Shown: piece by piece, positions 11,801-22,692 of the stretch
Numbering within the stretch: position 1 is the first letter of the stretch
Layout of the letters: the number at the start of each line of letters is the position of its first letter
DNA from: Serripes groenlandicus
Lineage: Eukaryota; Mollusca; Bivalvia; Cardiida; Cardiidae
DNA length: 64,000 nucleotides
Direction: 5' to 3'
Assembly: GCA_031761405.1 (NCBI GenBank)
Contig: JASEVX010000010.1
Location: 12,105,918-12,169,917 of the forward strand
Program-made: the position numbers and the translations under genes
The notes under the pieces: model-generated
Told to the model about the DNA's origin: nothing
Database searches by the model: none
Seen by the model: the letters and a program-made list of their open reading frames with translations, nothing else

Positions 11801-12529
11801 GTGAATTTTTTAAACAGATCGCACAAAGTAGCAATTGTGTCTGACTCTTTCTCTTCCTTACAGTCAATCAACTTAAGGAAGAGCAATACTAGGCCTGATC
11901 TTATATAAAACATCACCTCCCTTAATGATCAGTGCCAGTTTAAAAATATAAAGGTTAAATTTGTGTGGTGTCCAGCTCATGTCGATTTACCAGAAAATGA
12001 GCAGATAGGGCGGCAAAGAACGAACTGAATGGCTCTGTGGGTGAAAACCGCAAAAACCGAAATTTATTCTGTCATTAGAAGCCATAAAAAGCTGAAAATG
12101 ACGAAAAGGCATGCTGAACAACAACAAAAGCAGTCTATCCCTCAGCAAGGAATCAGTCTGAGACCGCCACACTGTTATTCAACCAACCAAATGGTTGATA
12201 ACTGTTTAGCGCGCCTCAGACTGAATAACAACTTATTGCCAGGGAACATTTGTCAATACATTTTGGGCGGTTCTCCTATATGCCTAAGGTGTAGTGTACG
12301 AAATACCACAGAGCATTATCTGTTACATTGTAGGGTGCACAGGGAAGCAAGGACAACACTATCAAATGTCATACAGGGGTCTTGTATGCAAATATCAATA
12401 AATGACATTCTTTTTCCATCCAAAGCACTCCAGACTTCCTTTTGTAAGGCATTGGAGACATATCTCCTAGATTACCAGATGACAGACAAAATATCGCTGT
12501 TATCTGGCATAATCACAACATTTTAAAGT
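11801..12529 (+). pseudogene. LINE remnant: RNase H end plus zinc-knuckle tail
   Basis: A single reading frame, interrupted by stops near 11900 and 12027, carries recognisable pieces in family order. These are VSDSFSSLQSI (RNase H-like DS/LQSI motif) and TRPDLI, then VKFVWCPAHVDLPENEQ (the W-x-P-x-H-x-x-x-x-x-N-E signature of RNase H-bearing non-LTR elements). The 165-aa open part follows, with LARLRLNNNLLPG and C-x2-C followed by H-x4-C (ICLRCSVRNTTEHYLLHC). The open part begins at an internal Met only because a TGA precedes it. The copy is 5'-truncated and non-functional. It differs in type from the LINE at 39.6-42.9 kb, where I see no RNase H. Confidence 0.7.
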
Positions 12530-13933
12530 ACATCTATAAATAGACCACGAGTCTAAATATAGAGCAGAATTCTTCCCTCATTGGGAAGTTTTTCACACAT
12601 GTTACTTTCCAAATTTTTATTTTTCAAATTACACTTCTTTGTAACGCTGGCTCAATACTGAGGTAGATAATTCACAAGAAATGGGCCTCATACCCATATT
12701 TTTATCGAGGAAATGACGTCACACATTTCTGTCGTCTACCCCAACGACAATTGTTTTAATATAACAACAGATATAAATTATATACATTAGGAAGAGAAAC
12801 AACTCGTCTTTCCCTAGTCAAAAGATTCAAATCTGATTTGTTTCATTATAGATTTTTCACCATGATTTATCCTGTCGCACTTTTGTGTTCTCTTACAAAT
12901 TCAGTGTTGAAACTCCCATTTTATAGCAGTTGTTATACCGTACTGGTAATTGAGGGAAGCGTATATGTTAAATGTATGTGAAACAAAATATGCGAAGAAC
13001 CCATTAGCTTAACACAGACATTACACTTCTTATTTTTGTACACAACCTTTATGAGATATTGAGGAGTCCCAAAATCATATCGGTATTGCTACAAACACAA
13101 ACTAACCGAATAAGCACAATAGACAAATATGATCAAATAGCACAGTGTAGACGTTTGTATATACTATTTGTATAGGCACCTAATTGGGACCGTTGTTGTT
13201 GAGCGGAAGATATTACTTATGTTGTAAATAATATTACATTGACTTTTTTACCCAAACTGTGCCAATAATATTAAAATATCCAATCATCAATTGTTGTACA
13301 AAATATTTCGATCCACCCTTTGTCTCTTTGTACCGTGTATTTATAAAACTTGTACAACTTTACGGGCGAAGGGTGGAATTCGATTCACTCAATGAGATTG
13401 GGCCAATGATTGACTTATCAAAACACGCGGGCTCGGCTCTTGCCTTTCAATCGATTTTGACTGAGAGAGGAAAGGCGAGCTTGACCGAATTAAAAATAGA
13501 AGAAATTAATAAGTAAAATATAGAAATTCTGAAAAAATAGTCTCCATAAAAATGTTAAAATGAGAAAACAAAGGCATTTCATCAAATGGCTTTATGCCGA
13601 AAGGCGAGTGTAAATAAACCCATATGATGATAATGATACGTGTATTTCTTGTCCAAATAGAGATACGTCAGGAAACCGTTTCGCATTATGGTAAACAAAA
13701 CAATCCGCCTTTGTTATTGCATACAATCTCCCGTGAATCTTGATCTTGGAAAGTTAGTATACTACATAAATCACGATTGACTCTGCCCCACATTCAACAC
13801 GTCTGCAGCAGACAAATTTGAAAGCATTTAAATAATAATATTGAACATCTGGAGAACGTCTCACATAAATACGGAAATACTATACAAAGTAGGATGGGAC
13901 TCCCTATTATCGGTGTACTTAAATAAAGCAAAC
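12530..13933. other. No gene recognised
   Basis: AT-rich. An 85-aa plus-strand ORF at 13259-13516 (ends SLTELKIEEINK) has no recognisable domain and no clear splice context. A short MITE-1-like motif (CGTCTGCAGCAGACAAATTT) lies at about 13800. Confidence 0.45.
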
Positions 13934-13954
13934 TTAAAGGCGTATGCTACATAC

Positions 13955-14117
13955 GGAATATTACGTTGCGGGAGCGATAAAAGGGTTTGTATTGCACGAC
14001 AAGTAGCGTGGAAAAATCGATATCTTACGAGACCGAAGGTCGAGTAAGATATGGATTTTCCCACGCTACGAGTCGTGCAATACGTACCCATTTATCGCTC
14101 CCGCAACGTAATATTCC
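13955..14117. repeat. 163-bp palindrome, copy 1
   Basis: GGAATATTACGTTGCGGGAG on the left and CTCCCGCAACGTAATATTCC on the right are exact complements. Arms of about 75 bp continue inward (TAGCGTGGAAAAATC / GATTTTCCCACGCTA) to a loop of roughly GACCGAAGGTC. A few mismatches sit between. It could extrude as a cruciform or be transcribed as a long hairpin. Confidence 0.9.
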
Positions 14118-14309
14118 TTTTATTATATACCTACGATCTATGAAGAGCGAAAAAACTATTAAATATACAGATTCAATACATTGTTTATTGGGGATACCTC
14201 GCTGAAAGTATTCCGCGCACTGTCTGACGTCACAATCTTGTATTTACACCGCATGTAGATACGGAATTTTGATCTGTCGTGGTGTATTTGCGCATGTCAA
14301 TCTGCATGT

Positions 14310-14581
14310 TTGTTTTGTTTGTTTGTTTGGAGTTTAACGCCGCTTTCAACAGCTTTGGTCATATCACGGCGGTCAGTGCACCTACCCATGTTTTCCTGGC
14401 TTTCCCACACCAGTACTTACACAACATTCTTTCGAAGCCACTGACTACTTTCTCACATAGATCAGAGGTGAGAGGCAATGGAAAACATCGCCCGAAAGAA
14501 TGTCGACGCAACCGGGTATCGAACCCGTGACCTCCAGATCACGAGTCAGATACGCTACCAATTGAGCTACCCGGCCGGGTC
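14310..14581 (-). mobile_element. SINE-C with 12-bp target-site duplication
   Basis: CAATCTGCATGT flanks the insertion at 14298-14309 and 14582-14593. Read on the minus strand the order is: tRNA-like head (GGGTAGCTCAATTGGTAG box A, GGTTCGATACCCGG box B), body, conserved 3' module GCCGTGATATGACC...GCGGCGTTAAAC and a tail rich in CAAA units. The positions of the loop bases hint at a Thr(CGT)-like origin, which is speculative. It landed in copy 1 of a palindromic duplication that lacks it in copy 2, so the insertion postdates the duplication. Confidence 0.9.
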
Positions 14582-14627
14582 CAATCTGCATGTATTTCCA
14601 CCGGAAAATGTACAGGCATATAATAAA

Positions 14628-15019
14628 TACGGAATATTACGTTGCGGGAGCGATAAAAGGATACGTATTGCACGACAAGTAGCGTGGAAAAATCGATATC
14701 TTACGAGACCGAAGGTCGAGTAAGATATGGATTTTCCCACGCTACGAGTCGTGCAATACGTACCCATTTATCGCTCCCGCAACGTAATATTCCTTTTATT
14801 ATATACCTACGATCTATGAAGAGCGAAAAAACTATTAAATATACAGATTCAATACATTGTTTATTGGGGATACCTCGCTGAAAGTATTCCGCGCACTGTC
14901 TGACGTCACAATCTTGTATTTACACCGCATGTAGATACGGAATTTTAATCTGTCGTGGTGTATTTGCGCATGTCAATCTGCATGTATTTCCACCGGAAAA
15001 TGTACAGGCATATAATAAA
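14628..15019. repeat. Palindromic unit, copy 2 (intact)
   Basis: Direct tandem repeat of 13952-14627 without the SINE; offset 676 bp = 392 + 284. It preserves the empty target site CAATCTGCATGTATTTCC, which proves where the SINE entered copy 1. Confidence 0.9.
14631..14793. repeat. 163-bp palindrome, copy 2
   Basis: Same structure as 13955-14117, with GGATACGTATTGCACGAC improving the arm match (GTCGTGCAATACGTA). The ORFs called across it are translations of palindromic DNA, not genes. Confidence 0.9.
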
Positions 15020-15315
15020 GTTATTTATTCCATACCTAATTTATACGTCCAATCGTAGACGCTCATTCGAATCATGTGACCGTACAATATATTTCCGTAT
15101 CGGGACGCACGCGCGTACAAAATAACCCGTATTCTTTTCGTATTGTACGATTCACAGGTCCCATGTTAAACCTATGATAAAGACCGAAGCGCGTGAAAAG
15201 GTTCCGAATGAAAGTCTGAATCGACAGGCGCTCTAGATAAAGCGTTACGATAAAGCTCCTGTTGTCACCGGATCATTATTGTCGTTTGCAAACAAGGAGT
15301 AACACTGAAACTCTC

Positions 15316-15605
15316 GGTTCCTTTCCTAAACCAGCCAGATCCGCCCATGCAAGACTGGATTATGGCCCTTGAAATTGTCCAAATTGCTATAATTGAGCAT
15401 GTGAACACAATAGAGGCTCCATTTACTATCTGATCTTCACCAAACTTATATGGTAGTTAAATATTGATGAGAGCTTGGTTCCTTTTGAAAACCAGCTAGA
15501 TCTGCCCATGCAAGACTGGATTATGGCCCATGAAATTGTAAAAATTGCTATAATACAGATTGTGAACACAAAAGAGCCTCCATTTACTATCCGATCTTCA
15601 CCATA
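15316..15605. repeat. 161-bp direct duplication
   Basis: GCCCATGCAAGACTGGATTA occurs at 15343 and 15504. Flanking text (GGTTCCTTT, AAATTGCTATAAT, GTGAACACAA, CCATTTACTATC, GATCTTCACCA) is shared in order. Copies differ at scattered sites, so the duplication is older than that of the palindromic units. Confidence 0.8.
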
Positions 15606-15860
15606 CATACATGCTCTGGATTGAAAATGACCAAAGAACCATACCAGTAGAGCATAGGCCCTCATGGGCCTCTTGTTTTCTATTGTCTTGTAAAGCTTAC
15701 TGAATCTATAAAATATGACTGAAATGTGATATTGTTGAAATTGAAATTGATTATTGTTTCCTATTGTTTTGAAGGTATAAAATATAAAGGTCATTTAACA
15801 TTATTCTGCACAATACAAAATATATTTTGGGGAAAAAGTCGAGGTATAGAATAAAAAGAT

Positions 15861-16015
15861 CATTTAACATTGTTCTGTACAATACGGAATATATTTGGAC
15901 TCGTACACAGCTTGGAAAATCATATTGGACTCGCCTAGCGGCTCGTCCAATATGATTTTCCAAGCTGTGTACTCGTCCAAATATATATCCGTATTGTACA
16001 GAACACTGTTAAATA
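15861..16015. repeat. 155-bp palindrome
   Basis: GTTCTGTACAATACGGAATA...CAGCTTGGAAAATCATATTGGACTCG meets its inverse CGTCCAATATGATTTTCCAA...GTATTGTACAGAAC around the centre CCTAGCGGCT. A partial extra copy of the left arm precedes it at 15776-15830. The design (long near-perfect arms, GC-rich centre) matches the palindromes at 13955 and 14631, although the sequence differs. Confidence 0.85.
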
Positions 16016-16022
16016 ACCTATA

Positions 16023-17014
16023 ATTATCCAAAAATTGCCCAATCATAGAATTTCATTATTCTTTGTATTTTGCTAGTACATACAATAACTAGTTGAAATA
16101 AGGAAAAATAAAAATATGTTATGGATTTAAAAAAAATATATTGGCCTGTCAATGACATGACCAATTTCATCAAAGTCACAAATATAGGCTTTTTGGCCGA
16201 AAACCTAAAACACACAAAAAAAATAAAATGAAAACTACAAATCATGTTAAAGTTTATATATAACTTTATATATAGAATTTAAATCAATATGAAAAGAGAA
16301 TTTGTGAGAAAAATATGAAAAAAAATATATTAAGCTGTTTTTCAAGGTCGAAATGGTGTCACATTTTACCCTTGAAAAAGTTAAAATCATACGATTTTTC
16401 AAGAAATTTTCCACTCTACATAATAGAATTTTCTGTAATTATCCATAAACAATGAACATGGTTCACTTTAATAAAAAATGCAAAAAAAAAGATAGGTCAC
16501 CGTGCTCCTTTTCTGGTAAATCAACTTTTTCCTTGAAGCACGGCCTGTTTTTTAAGCAAAACTGCTGTATTCTAAGAAAACGCAAGAAAAAGCAAGGAAA
16601 GTAAAGTGAACGATGTTTAGTGTTTATGGATAATTACAGAAAATTCTATTATGTAGAATGGAAAATTTGTATGATTTTAACTTTTTCGGGGGTAAAATGT
16701 GACACCATTTCTACCTTGAAAAACAGCTTAATATATTCTTTTTTCATATTGATTTACATTCTATATTTAAGGTTATATGTGAAATTAAATATGATTTGTA
16801 GTTTTCATTTTAATTTTTGTGTGTGTTTTAGGTTTTTGGCAAAAATGCCTATATATGTGCCTCTGATGAAATTGGTCATGTCATTGACAGTCCAATAATT
16901 TTTTTTTAGATCGATAACAATTTTTTTTTTCTTTCTTATTTCAACAAGTTATTGTATGTACTAACTTAATACAAAGAATAAATAATTTCTATGGTTGGGA
17001 AATTTTTGGTAAAA
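16023..17014. repeat. 1-kb foldback with arms over 400 bp
   Basis: Left arm 16023-16471 and right arm 16602-17014 are diverged inverted copies: ATTGGTCATGTCATTGACAG on the right versus CTGTCAATGACATGACCAAT on the left, and CTGTAATTATCCATAAACA versus TGTTTATGGATAATTACAG. The loop of about 130 bp contains ACCGTGCTCC...AAGCACGGCCTG. The right arm ends next to the terminal TGTAGCATACGCCTTTAA. The ORFs here are AT-rich arm translations. Confidence 0.85.
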
Positions 17015-17036
17015 AAACTGTAGCATACGCCTTTAA

Positions 17037-19243
17037 CTGTAAATTATATCCAGTGTCACTCGTTTCTTTATATGTCCTTGTAAATAAACTTACACAAAAT
17101 AATTATTCACTTCTGTGCAAAGTTCCAAAAATCGAGTCCATCCGCAGCCATTTTAAAATTGACATTCAAGGGAGGCAATCACTAACCGGTGTAATTACAA
17201 AAAGCAATATGGTGGTCCTATTGTATCAACTCTTTACATTATTGTGAGATTTAATGTGAAAATGAAAATGAGTATCCTATCAAAGATTTGTCCCTAAAAC
17301 AATTATATTTAATTGAAATTGTTAATTTATAACTGTTCCAAACTATGAACTTTTTTTCATGATATTTTCAAAATCAACTGTTAAATTTTCTTATTGGCAC
17401 AATTTATTCATATTTTCCAAAAATGACCCATTTCTTTGTTATGTTAAAGTCCTTATAATAACATACTTACTTTTTTATAATTCAGTATATGATATAGAAG
17501 TTTAAAAATAACATAAGTTAAAATGTATAGCCACCACAAACATACATGCCAAAAAACAAAAAACATTTTTTTAAATTTGGTCCTTAATTTCTTCCATGTT
17601 TTCTATAGTCGAGAAAACTTCACGGAATGTAATCATTTGACTTCAAAATTCCTGTTCAAATTGAATTGAAAGAAAAAATCAACAACATGTTTTCTACTAA
17701 ATTCAAAGCGCCAATGGCACTCTATCGGCGATCGTATAGAAAATCCTGCAAAGTAACAAGCAGTATATCGGGTTAGGCCTTGCGATTTTCAATAATAGTG
17801 CACTCTGGTGCTGGTAAATTTGAGAAAAGCTGCATCTTTTCACAGTAGAATAATGTTAGTTTGCCATTATGTTGCCTTGGTGATTTTAAAGTTACGTTCT
17901 AAAATTGGTCATGATGTATTCATCACCAGATCGCTAGGCCATATTAAGATAAAATATTGTGTACTCTTTAGAAATGACTACATTTTCATAGAAAGGAGAG
18001 AAAACAGTATCCATTAGTTTAGTGTTTGTTTCAATGATGTCCGATATTGAACAGGTCTATTCAATTTAGTTCCTTCACAGTATTAAGGGTTTTCTCCCTA
18101 AAAAAACTGCTTTGAATTTTTTTAGAGGAAAAACAAACACAAAAAATGCTTATAAAGCACAATTTCTCTATTTGCCAAACTGTTCAGTTGATACTATGAT
18201 ACTGCTCGACCTCCAACTAAATTAGGCTACACTTTCAGCATTGATTGCTAATAGACTCTAGAACCTACAGAGAGAGATGCACTCGAACGTGTATAACTTG
18301 TGTAAACACTGACATCGTGTCATTTGAACCTTTGTAAACCAGTCTTATCATCTAGATGCTTTCGTATATTGCAACAATTACAAAATAAAGCGTTTTTAAT
18401 GTTGAGGTTTAAGAACAATCGATTACAAGACTCGAGCTATTTATAGAACCTTTTGGAATTTTCAGAAGCCTTTTTACTGGGTCATTAGTTGAGAGTTTAG
18501 AACGCGCAATGATATTTATTATCTGCCCAAACATGAAGAAAGATAATATTTACATAATTTAACTCTATGTAGATATTATCTCAATAAATCTCAAATCTTA
18601 GTATCAATCCGTACCAAAGTCGCACTGACATGATTAATATTAATCGTGTCTCTGCATCACTGATGGAACTATATATTTGGCCATTTAACGGAATAGGTAA
18701 ATTGGTTTGCAGTAAGGAATAACAAGTCAACGGACTTTTCAAAAATGATTAAGTAAATTTTTTCGTTGTTGTTGTTTCTGTTAGCATGGGGGCGATTGTC
18801 AAATCAATCGCCACAAAAATGACGTTTTTGTTGGTGAGGGGTCAGGGCATGTAGGATTTTCATTTTATTATAGGTAACAATCATGATGTGTCGTAATTTC
18901 TGAGAATATTCATTTTTAAAAAAAAGATTGTATTTGAAAGTCGGGCTAACGAGGTTTCCCGATATAATCATAAGACATCCGGTTTTGCATGCGCAACAGT
19001 GAAAACACCGGTTTTGTGTTTACCTTGCTATTCGGGATAACACGGTATTCGTAGGACCTACTATACAACTTTTGAATAGAATGACTAAAGTGTGTCAATT
19101 GAAGAAATTGCTCATTCTGACTATTTTCTCCTTTAGCCTCAATAATTTGAAAAGCCATCTGCTTGCTGATGCATCTACAAGATTGAAACGGTAAATAGAT
19201 AAATTAATAGGTAATTTCGGCTTTGTCATCGGATCCCGCCAAA
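17037..19243. other. No gene recognised
   Basis: AT-rich with frequent homopolymers. Short ORFs (60-70 aa) have no family resemblance. A MITE-1-like stretch (AATTGCTCATTCTGACTATT then TTCTCCTTTAGCCTC) lies at 19107-19180. Confidence 0.45.
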
Positions 19244-20005
19244 ATGTGTCATCCTGAGCGAGATTACAATAAACGGTTATTGATAACATAATGGGAAAAT
19301 GGGACATTCTAAAAACAAACAATTTCTCATTCTTTCACAATATTCTTCATGGGAATAACTTCATGCTAATAAAATGAAATCGAGAGCAGGCAGCATGAAA
19401 GTGAACACTTATCGTGATGTGTGTGCATGTGTGTGTGTGAACGTGCATTCGTGCACACGTGATTGCGTGCGCGCGTTTTTGTGTGCGTGTGTTTTTGTTG
19501 TGTAAGCGCGCGCTTTTGGTGTGAGATTGTGTTGGGGTAGTGGGTGTGTTCCTTTCGGAATAAGTGCGAAAATGGGTTATCATGTGAAATGTGTCCCACA
19601 TATTATGTCATCAAATTCAATTGATCGATCGTATTTCAAAGACGTAATAGTAAATACAGTGGGGGTCGAACCCTGTCAAAAGTTGTTTTAATTAACATTA
19701 CTTATAATGGGGCTTTGCTTCTATCTTTAATGAGAAGTTACATGTATACATAGTGCTGTGTTGCATTTAGGCTCGCTCGTGTGCTTGCAGTGTTTCCATT
19801 GTTCCAAGAGTCGTATTGCGTCTGATAAAAAAGTGGTTGCGTTTTTTTGAAATCAAAGTACTGACAGTATTAAAGGGTAAGATCGGTTAAGAAGAGATGC
19901 AGAAATGCTTATATGAATATTTTTCTAAAAACAAATATTCTCACCATGACAGACAAGTAATGATGCATTAGGCCATAATTAAATATTTCCAAGATCATAA
20001 ATTCT
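19244..20005. repeat. Triplicated segment, copy 1
   Basis: Shares CATGGGAATAACTTCATGCTAA, a GT/GC-rich variable stretch, GTGGGTGTGTTCCTTTCGGA, CAATTGATCGATCGTATTTC, GGCTCGCTCGTGTGCTTGCA and GACAGACAAGTAATGATGCA with copy 2 at 20039-20640. Its left part (CATCCTGAGCGAGATTA...AACAAACAATTTCTC) is shared with copy 3 at 22286-22600. Minus-strand His/Thr-rich ORFs here come from the GTGT repeat. Confidence 0.85.
19418..19500. repeat. GT/GC-rich simple repeat
   Basis: Imperfect GTGTGTGT, GTGCGTGTG and GCGCGC runs inside the triplicated segment; the length differs between its copies. Potential Z-DNA-forming alternating purine-pyrimidine tract. Confidence 0.8.
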
Positions 20006-20038
20006 TGTTGGTCTTCTGAAAATCAATTGACCCCAACT

Positions 20039-20640
20039 CATTCTTTCACAATGTTTTCATGGGAATAACTTCATGCTAACTAAATGAAATCGAGAACAGG
20101 CAGCATGAAAGTGAATGCTTATCGTGATGTGTGTGAACGTGCATTCATGTGTGCGTGATCGCGTGCGTGCGTTATTGTGTGCGTGTGTGTTTGTCTGAAC
20201 GTGTGTGTGTGTAAACTCGCGCTTTTGGTATGAGTTTCTATGGGAGAAGTGGGTGTGTTCCTTTCGGAATAAGTGCGACAATGGGTTATTGTGGGGCGTT
20301 TATCATGTGAAATGTGTCCCACATATTATGTCATCAAATTCAATTGATCGATCGTATTTCAAAGACGTAATAGTGAATTCACTGGTAGTCGAACCTAGGC
20401 TCGCTCGTGTGCTTGCACTGTTTCCATTGTCCCAAGAGTCGTATTGCGTCTGTTAAAAAAAGTGGTTTAGTTTTTTAAAACAAAGTAATGAAAGTATTAA
20501 AGGGTAAGATCAGTTAAGAGGAGATTCAGAAGTGCTTATATAAATATTTATCTATAAAACATATCCCCACAATGACAGACAAGTAATGATGCATTAGGCC
20601 AGAACGAAATATTTCCAAGATAATAATAACATTACCCAAT
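20039..20640. repeat. Triplicated segment, copy 2
   Basis: Direct repeat of 19328-20005 at about 700 bp spacing. It lacks the 19660-19770 interval of copy 1 and has extra GGGTTATTGTGGGGCGTTTA, which it shares with copy 3. So copies 2 and 3 each keep ancestral parts lost from copy 1. Confidence 0.85.
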
Positions 20641-21588
20641 AGCTCTATGGAAATCCCACCAGGAACATTCATGACAGAACAGTTCCTTCTTATGAATTGA
20701 CTCTACTAAACCAACTGGTGCATTAAGAGTATATAATATTAATTCAATATATTAATGTTTATAATGATAATAGTAAACTTAGAAGTGTAATCTACAGTTG
20801 TGTTTTGAATGACTTTCTTGTTGTTCATCTCCAATATTATACTTTACGTTTAGTGTCTGTTAAACAAAATTGATTGCAAGTTTCTATTTTGACAGTAAAT
20901 TTATATAAAAATGAACAGGTTTATATAAAAAGGCCTAAACCAAAAGCAATGTAATAATGTACAAAAGAGTTTTGCATCTCCAAATCAGACGGCAAGCGTG
21001 GCTGTGAATCAATCACCTGCGTGATAGCTATGTAGCATGTGTGTAACTGCTAATATCGGAGATAATTTAATCAAACGCGTGAATGAAACTGCTAGGAGTG
21101 GACACTTCAAATGAAACTTAACAATAAACGACATTTGTTATGATATTAAAGTTTTTACAGTTTTTAAAAGGACTACCAAAGTACATTCCCGTGAAGTTTG
21201 GTTTATATCAGTCCAATGTTTAGGAGAAGATTTAGTTTAAAGCTAAGAGTTCATTTTACCTCTGTTCTGATGCAGCACAGAAGCCACCTTTTCAAACCAA
21301 TCAATATGGCTTGAACACATTAAGTAGAGGGTTTCTAAAGGAACATTTCTGCTAAAATACAAATGTATTCTGAAATCAGATAACAACTTTAATAGAAACG
21401 GAACTATTAAGTTTTGTCATTTTGCCCCTTTTCAGATTCCGTCTGGCTGCCATGTTCTTCAACCAATCAATACAGCTTAAGTATCTTGTAGAGGGTAGTC
21501 AAATACTATTTGTACTAAATCATCTTATTGAGTTTTAAAGTTTAAGCATTTGTTGTATTTCGTTTCGTTTACGCGCTCTAATAATACA
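20641..21588. other. No gene recognised
   Basis: AT-rich sequence with CAATCAATATGGCTTGAA-like and AACATTTCTGCTAAAATA-like phrases recurring near 25.7-26.0 kb. This suggests a diverged dispersed repeat; no ORF. Confidence 0.4.
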
Positions 21589-21781
21589 ATTTACTATTGC
21601 AAGCGCGCTCGTGATGCAGATCGGTGACCCCGAATCTGATTGGCTCATCTATTTACTTTCGTTTTCAATCATATTGCTTACTTTGACCCGGCTCGCAACG
21701 GTAATATAGAAGCGCAGCGGAGATCCAGCGAAGAATCAGCAATGACCGATCTGCATCATGTGCGCGCTTGCAATAGTAAAT
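21589..21781. mobile_element. Foldback element with 37-bp inverted ends
   Basis: ATTTACTATTGCAAGCGCGC at 21589 is mirrored by GCGCGCTTGCAATAGTAAAT ending at 21781. The full 37-bp arms match at 35 positions and continue TGATGCAGATCGGT. The interior of about 119 bp is unrelated and more GC-rich than the surroundings. Fits a MITE; no clear target duplication. Confidence 0.75.
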
Positions 21782-22285
21782 GGCCGTAGCGAGAAATTTT
21801 CAATCGGTGGCGATGTAAATCGACGGATTGTGCATGGTAAACACTAAAAATGTAAGCTATGACAGCCGAATGTGTTAAATAATGAAGGTATTGATCTATT
21901 CAGACCGTTAAATGGCTGCTGATTGTAGTTTAAGCGTGATTTCCCTTCTTAACGACATTGTTGTAGAGCCGTTGTAGGTGTCCCACTACTTTTCCGACTA
22001 AGCAATATCACCCAGATTTGGTTTATAAATGGCTCAATTACTCTTTGGTTTGCTTAAAAAGGGTAAAGTGTTATATACCGTTGGATAGGTTAGGGATTCA
22101 GCTAAATGGATATGTACAGCATGTTAAGATATCTTGAACATTGTTAGAGAAATCGACGGTAACAGTAGGTTTAGCCGGTTTTCGGCGAGTTCGGAGTTGT
22201 AGTCCTTTTCTTTATATATAGTATTGGTGGATTTTTTTTTTCAGATTTTTTTGTCCATGAGTCAAGCTCCTGTGTACAAAATAGG

Positions 22286-22600
22286 TCATCCTGAGCGAGA
22301 TTAAAGTAAACGGTCATTGATAACATAATGGGGAAATGGGATATGGTAAAAACAAACAATTTCTCGGCTTTCCACACTATTTTTAACTCATGAAAATTAC
22401 TTCATGCTAACATTGCGCGTGTTGCGTGTGTGTGCGCATGTTCGTGTGTGTGTGGGGGGGGGGGGGGGGGGGGAGGGATTATAGGGTGTGTTCCTTTAGG
22501 AGATGTTGCGAATATGGGTTATTGTGGGGCGTTTATCATGTGTGCCACATTTTATGTCATCAAATCCAATTGATCGATCATATTTAAAACAGATCATGTG
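22286..22600. repeat. Triplicated segment, copy 3 (diverged)
   Basis: CATCCTGAGCGAGATTAAAG, GATAACATAATGGGGAAATG, ATTACTTCATGCTAAC and CAATTGATCGATCATATTT match copies 1 and 2. A 20-bp poly-G at 22454-22473 replaces part of the GT-rich stretch. Confidence 0.75.
22454..22473. repeat. Poly-G homopolymer (20 bp)
   Basis: Twenty G in a row directly after GTGTGTGT, in the position of the variable GT/GC tract of the triplicated segment. Confidence 0.9.
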
Positions 22601-22692
22601 AATAAACAAGGAAATACCTGACACCATTTTTGAATCGCATTAGTAAATCAATATGACCCTACGCGTAATGCGAAACGAGGTTGCGTTTTACT

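Larger units (their letters stand above)
13952..14627. repeat. Palindromic unit, copy 1 (interrupted by SINE)
   Basis: First of two head-to-tail copies. Without the SINE insertion it is 392 bp, exactly the length of copy 2 at 14628-15019. Differences are few (for example GGGTTTGT versus GGATACGT, TTTTGATC versus TTTTAATC), so the duplication is recent. It contains the palindrome at 13955-14117 and ends ACCGGAAAATGTACAGGCAT...AATAAA. Confidence 0.9.
13934..17036. mobile_element. Composite element with perfect 18-bp TTAA-containing inverted ends
   Basis: TTAAAGGCGTATGCTACA at 13934-13951 is exactly reverse-complemented at 17019-17036. If TTAA is the target duplication, the terminal inverted repeat is AGGCGTATGCTACA. 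TTAA targeting is known for the piggyBac and Kolobok superfamilies. Between the ends lie two 392-bp palindrome-bearing units (one split by a SINE), a 161-bp direct duplication, a 155-bp palindrome and a 1-kb foldback. No transposase ORF is visible, so it would be non-autonomous. Alternatively the two ends belong to two separate solo or nested MITEs of one family. Confidence 0.5.

Noticed and set aside
12029..12526. Independent 165-aa gene
   Set aside because: It begins after a TGA in the middle of a LINE frame that has RNase H motifs upstream, so it is the open tail of a pseudogene.
13259..13516. 85-aa ORF as a host exon
   Set aside because: No domain, no convincing splice sites and no conserved neighbour. 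Chance cannot be excluded.
13841..14881. Duplicated ORFs of 65-83 aa on both strands
   Set aside because: They lie across palindromes and SINE-C, and similarity between plus and minus ORFs is due to the inverted repeats.
19347..20322. His/Thr-rich minus-strand ORFs
   Set aside because: They translate the GTGTGC repeat of a duplicated non-coding segment.
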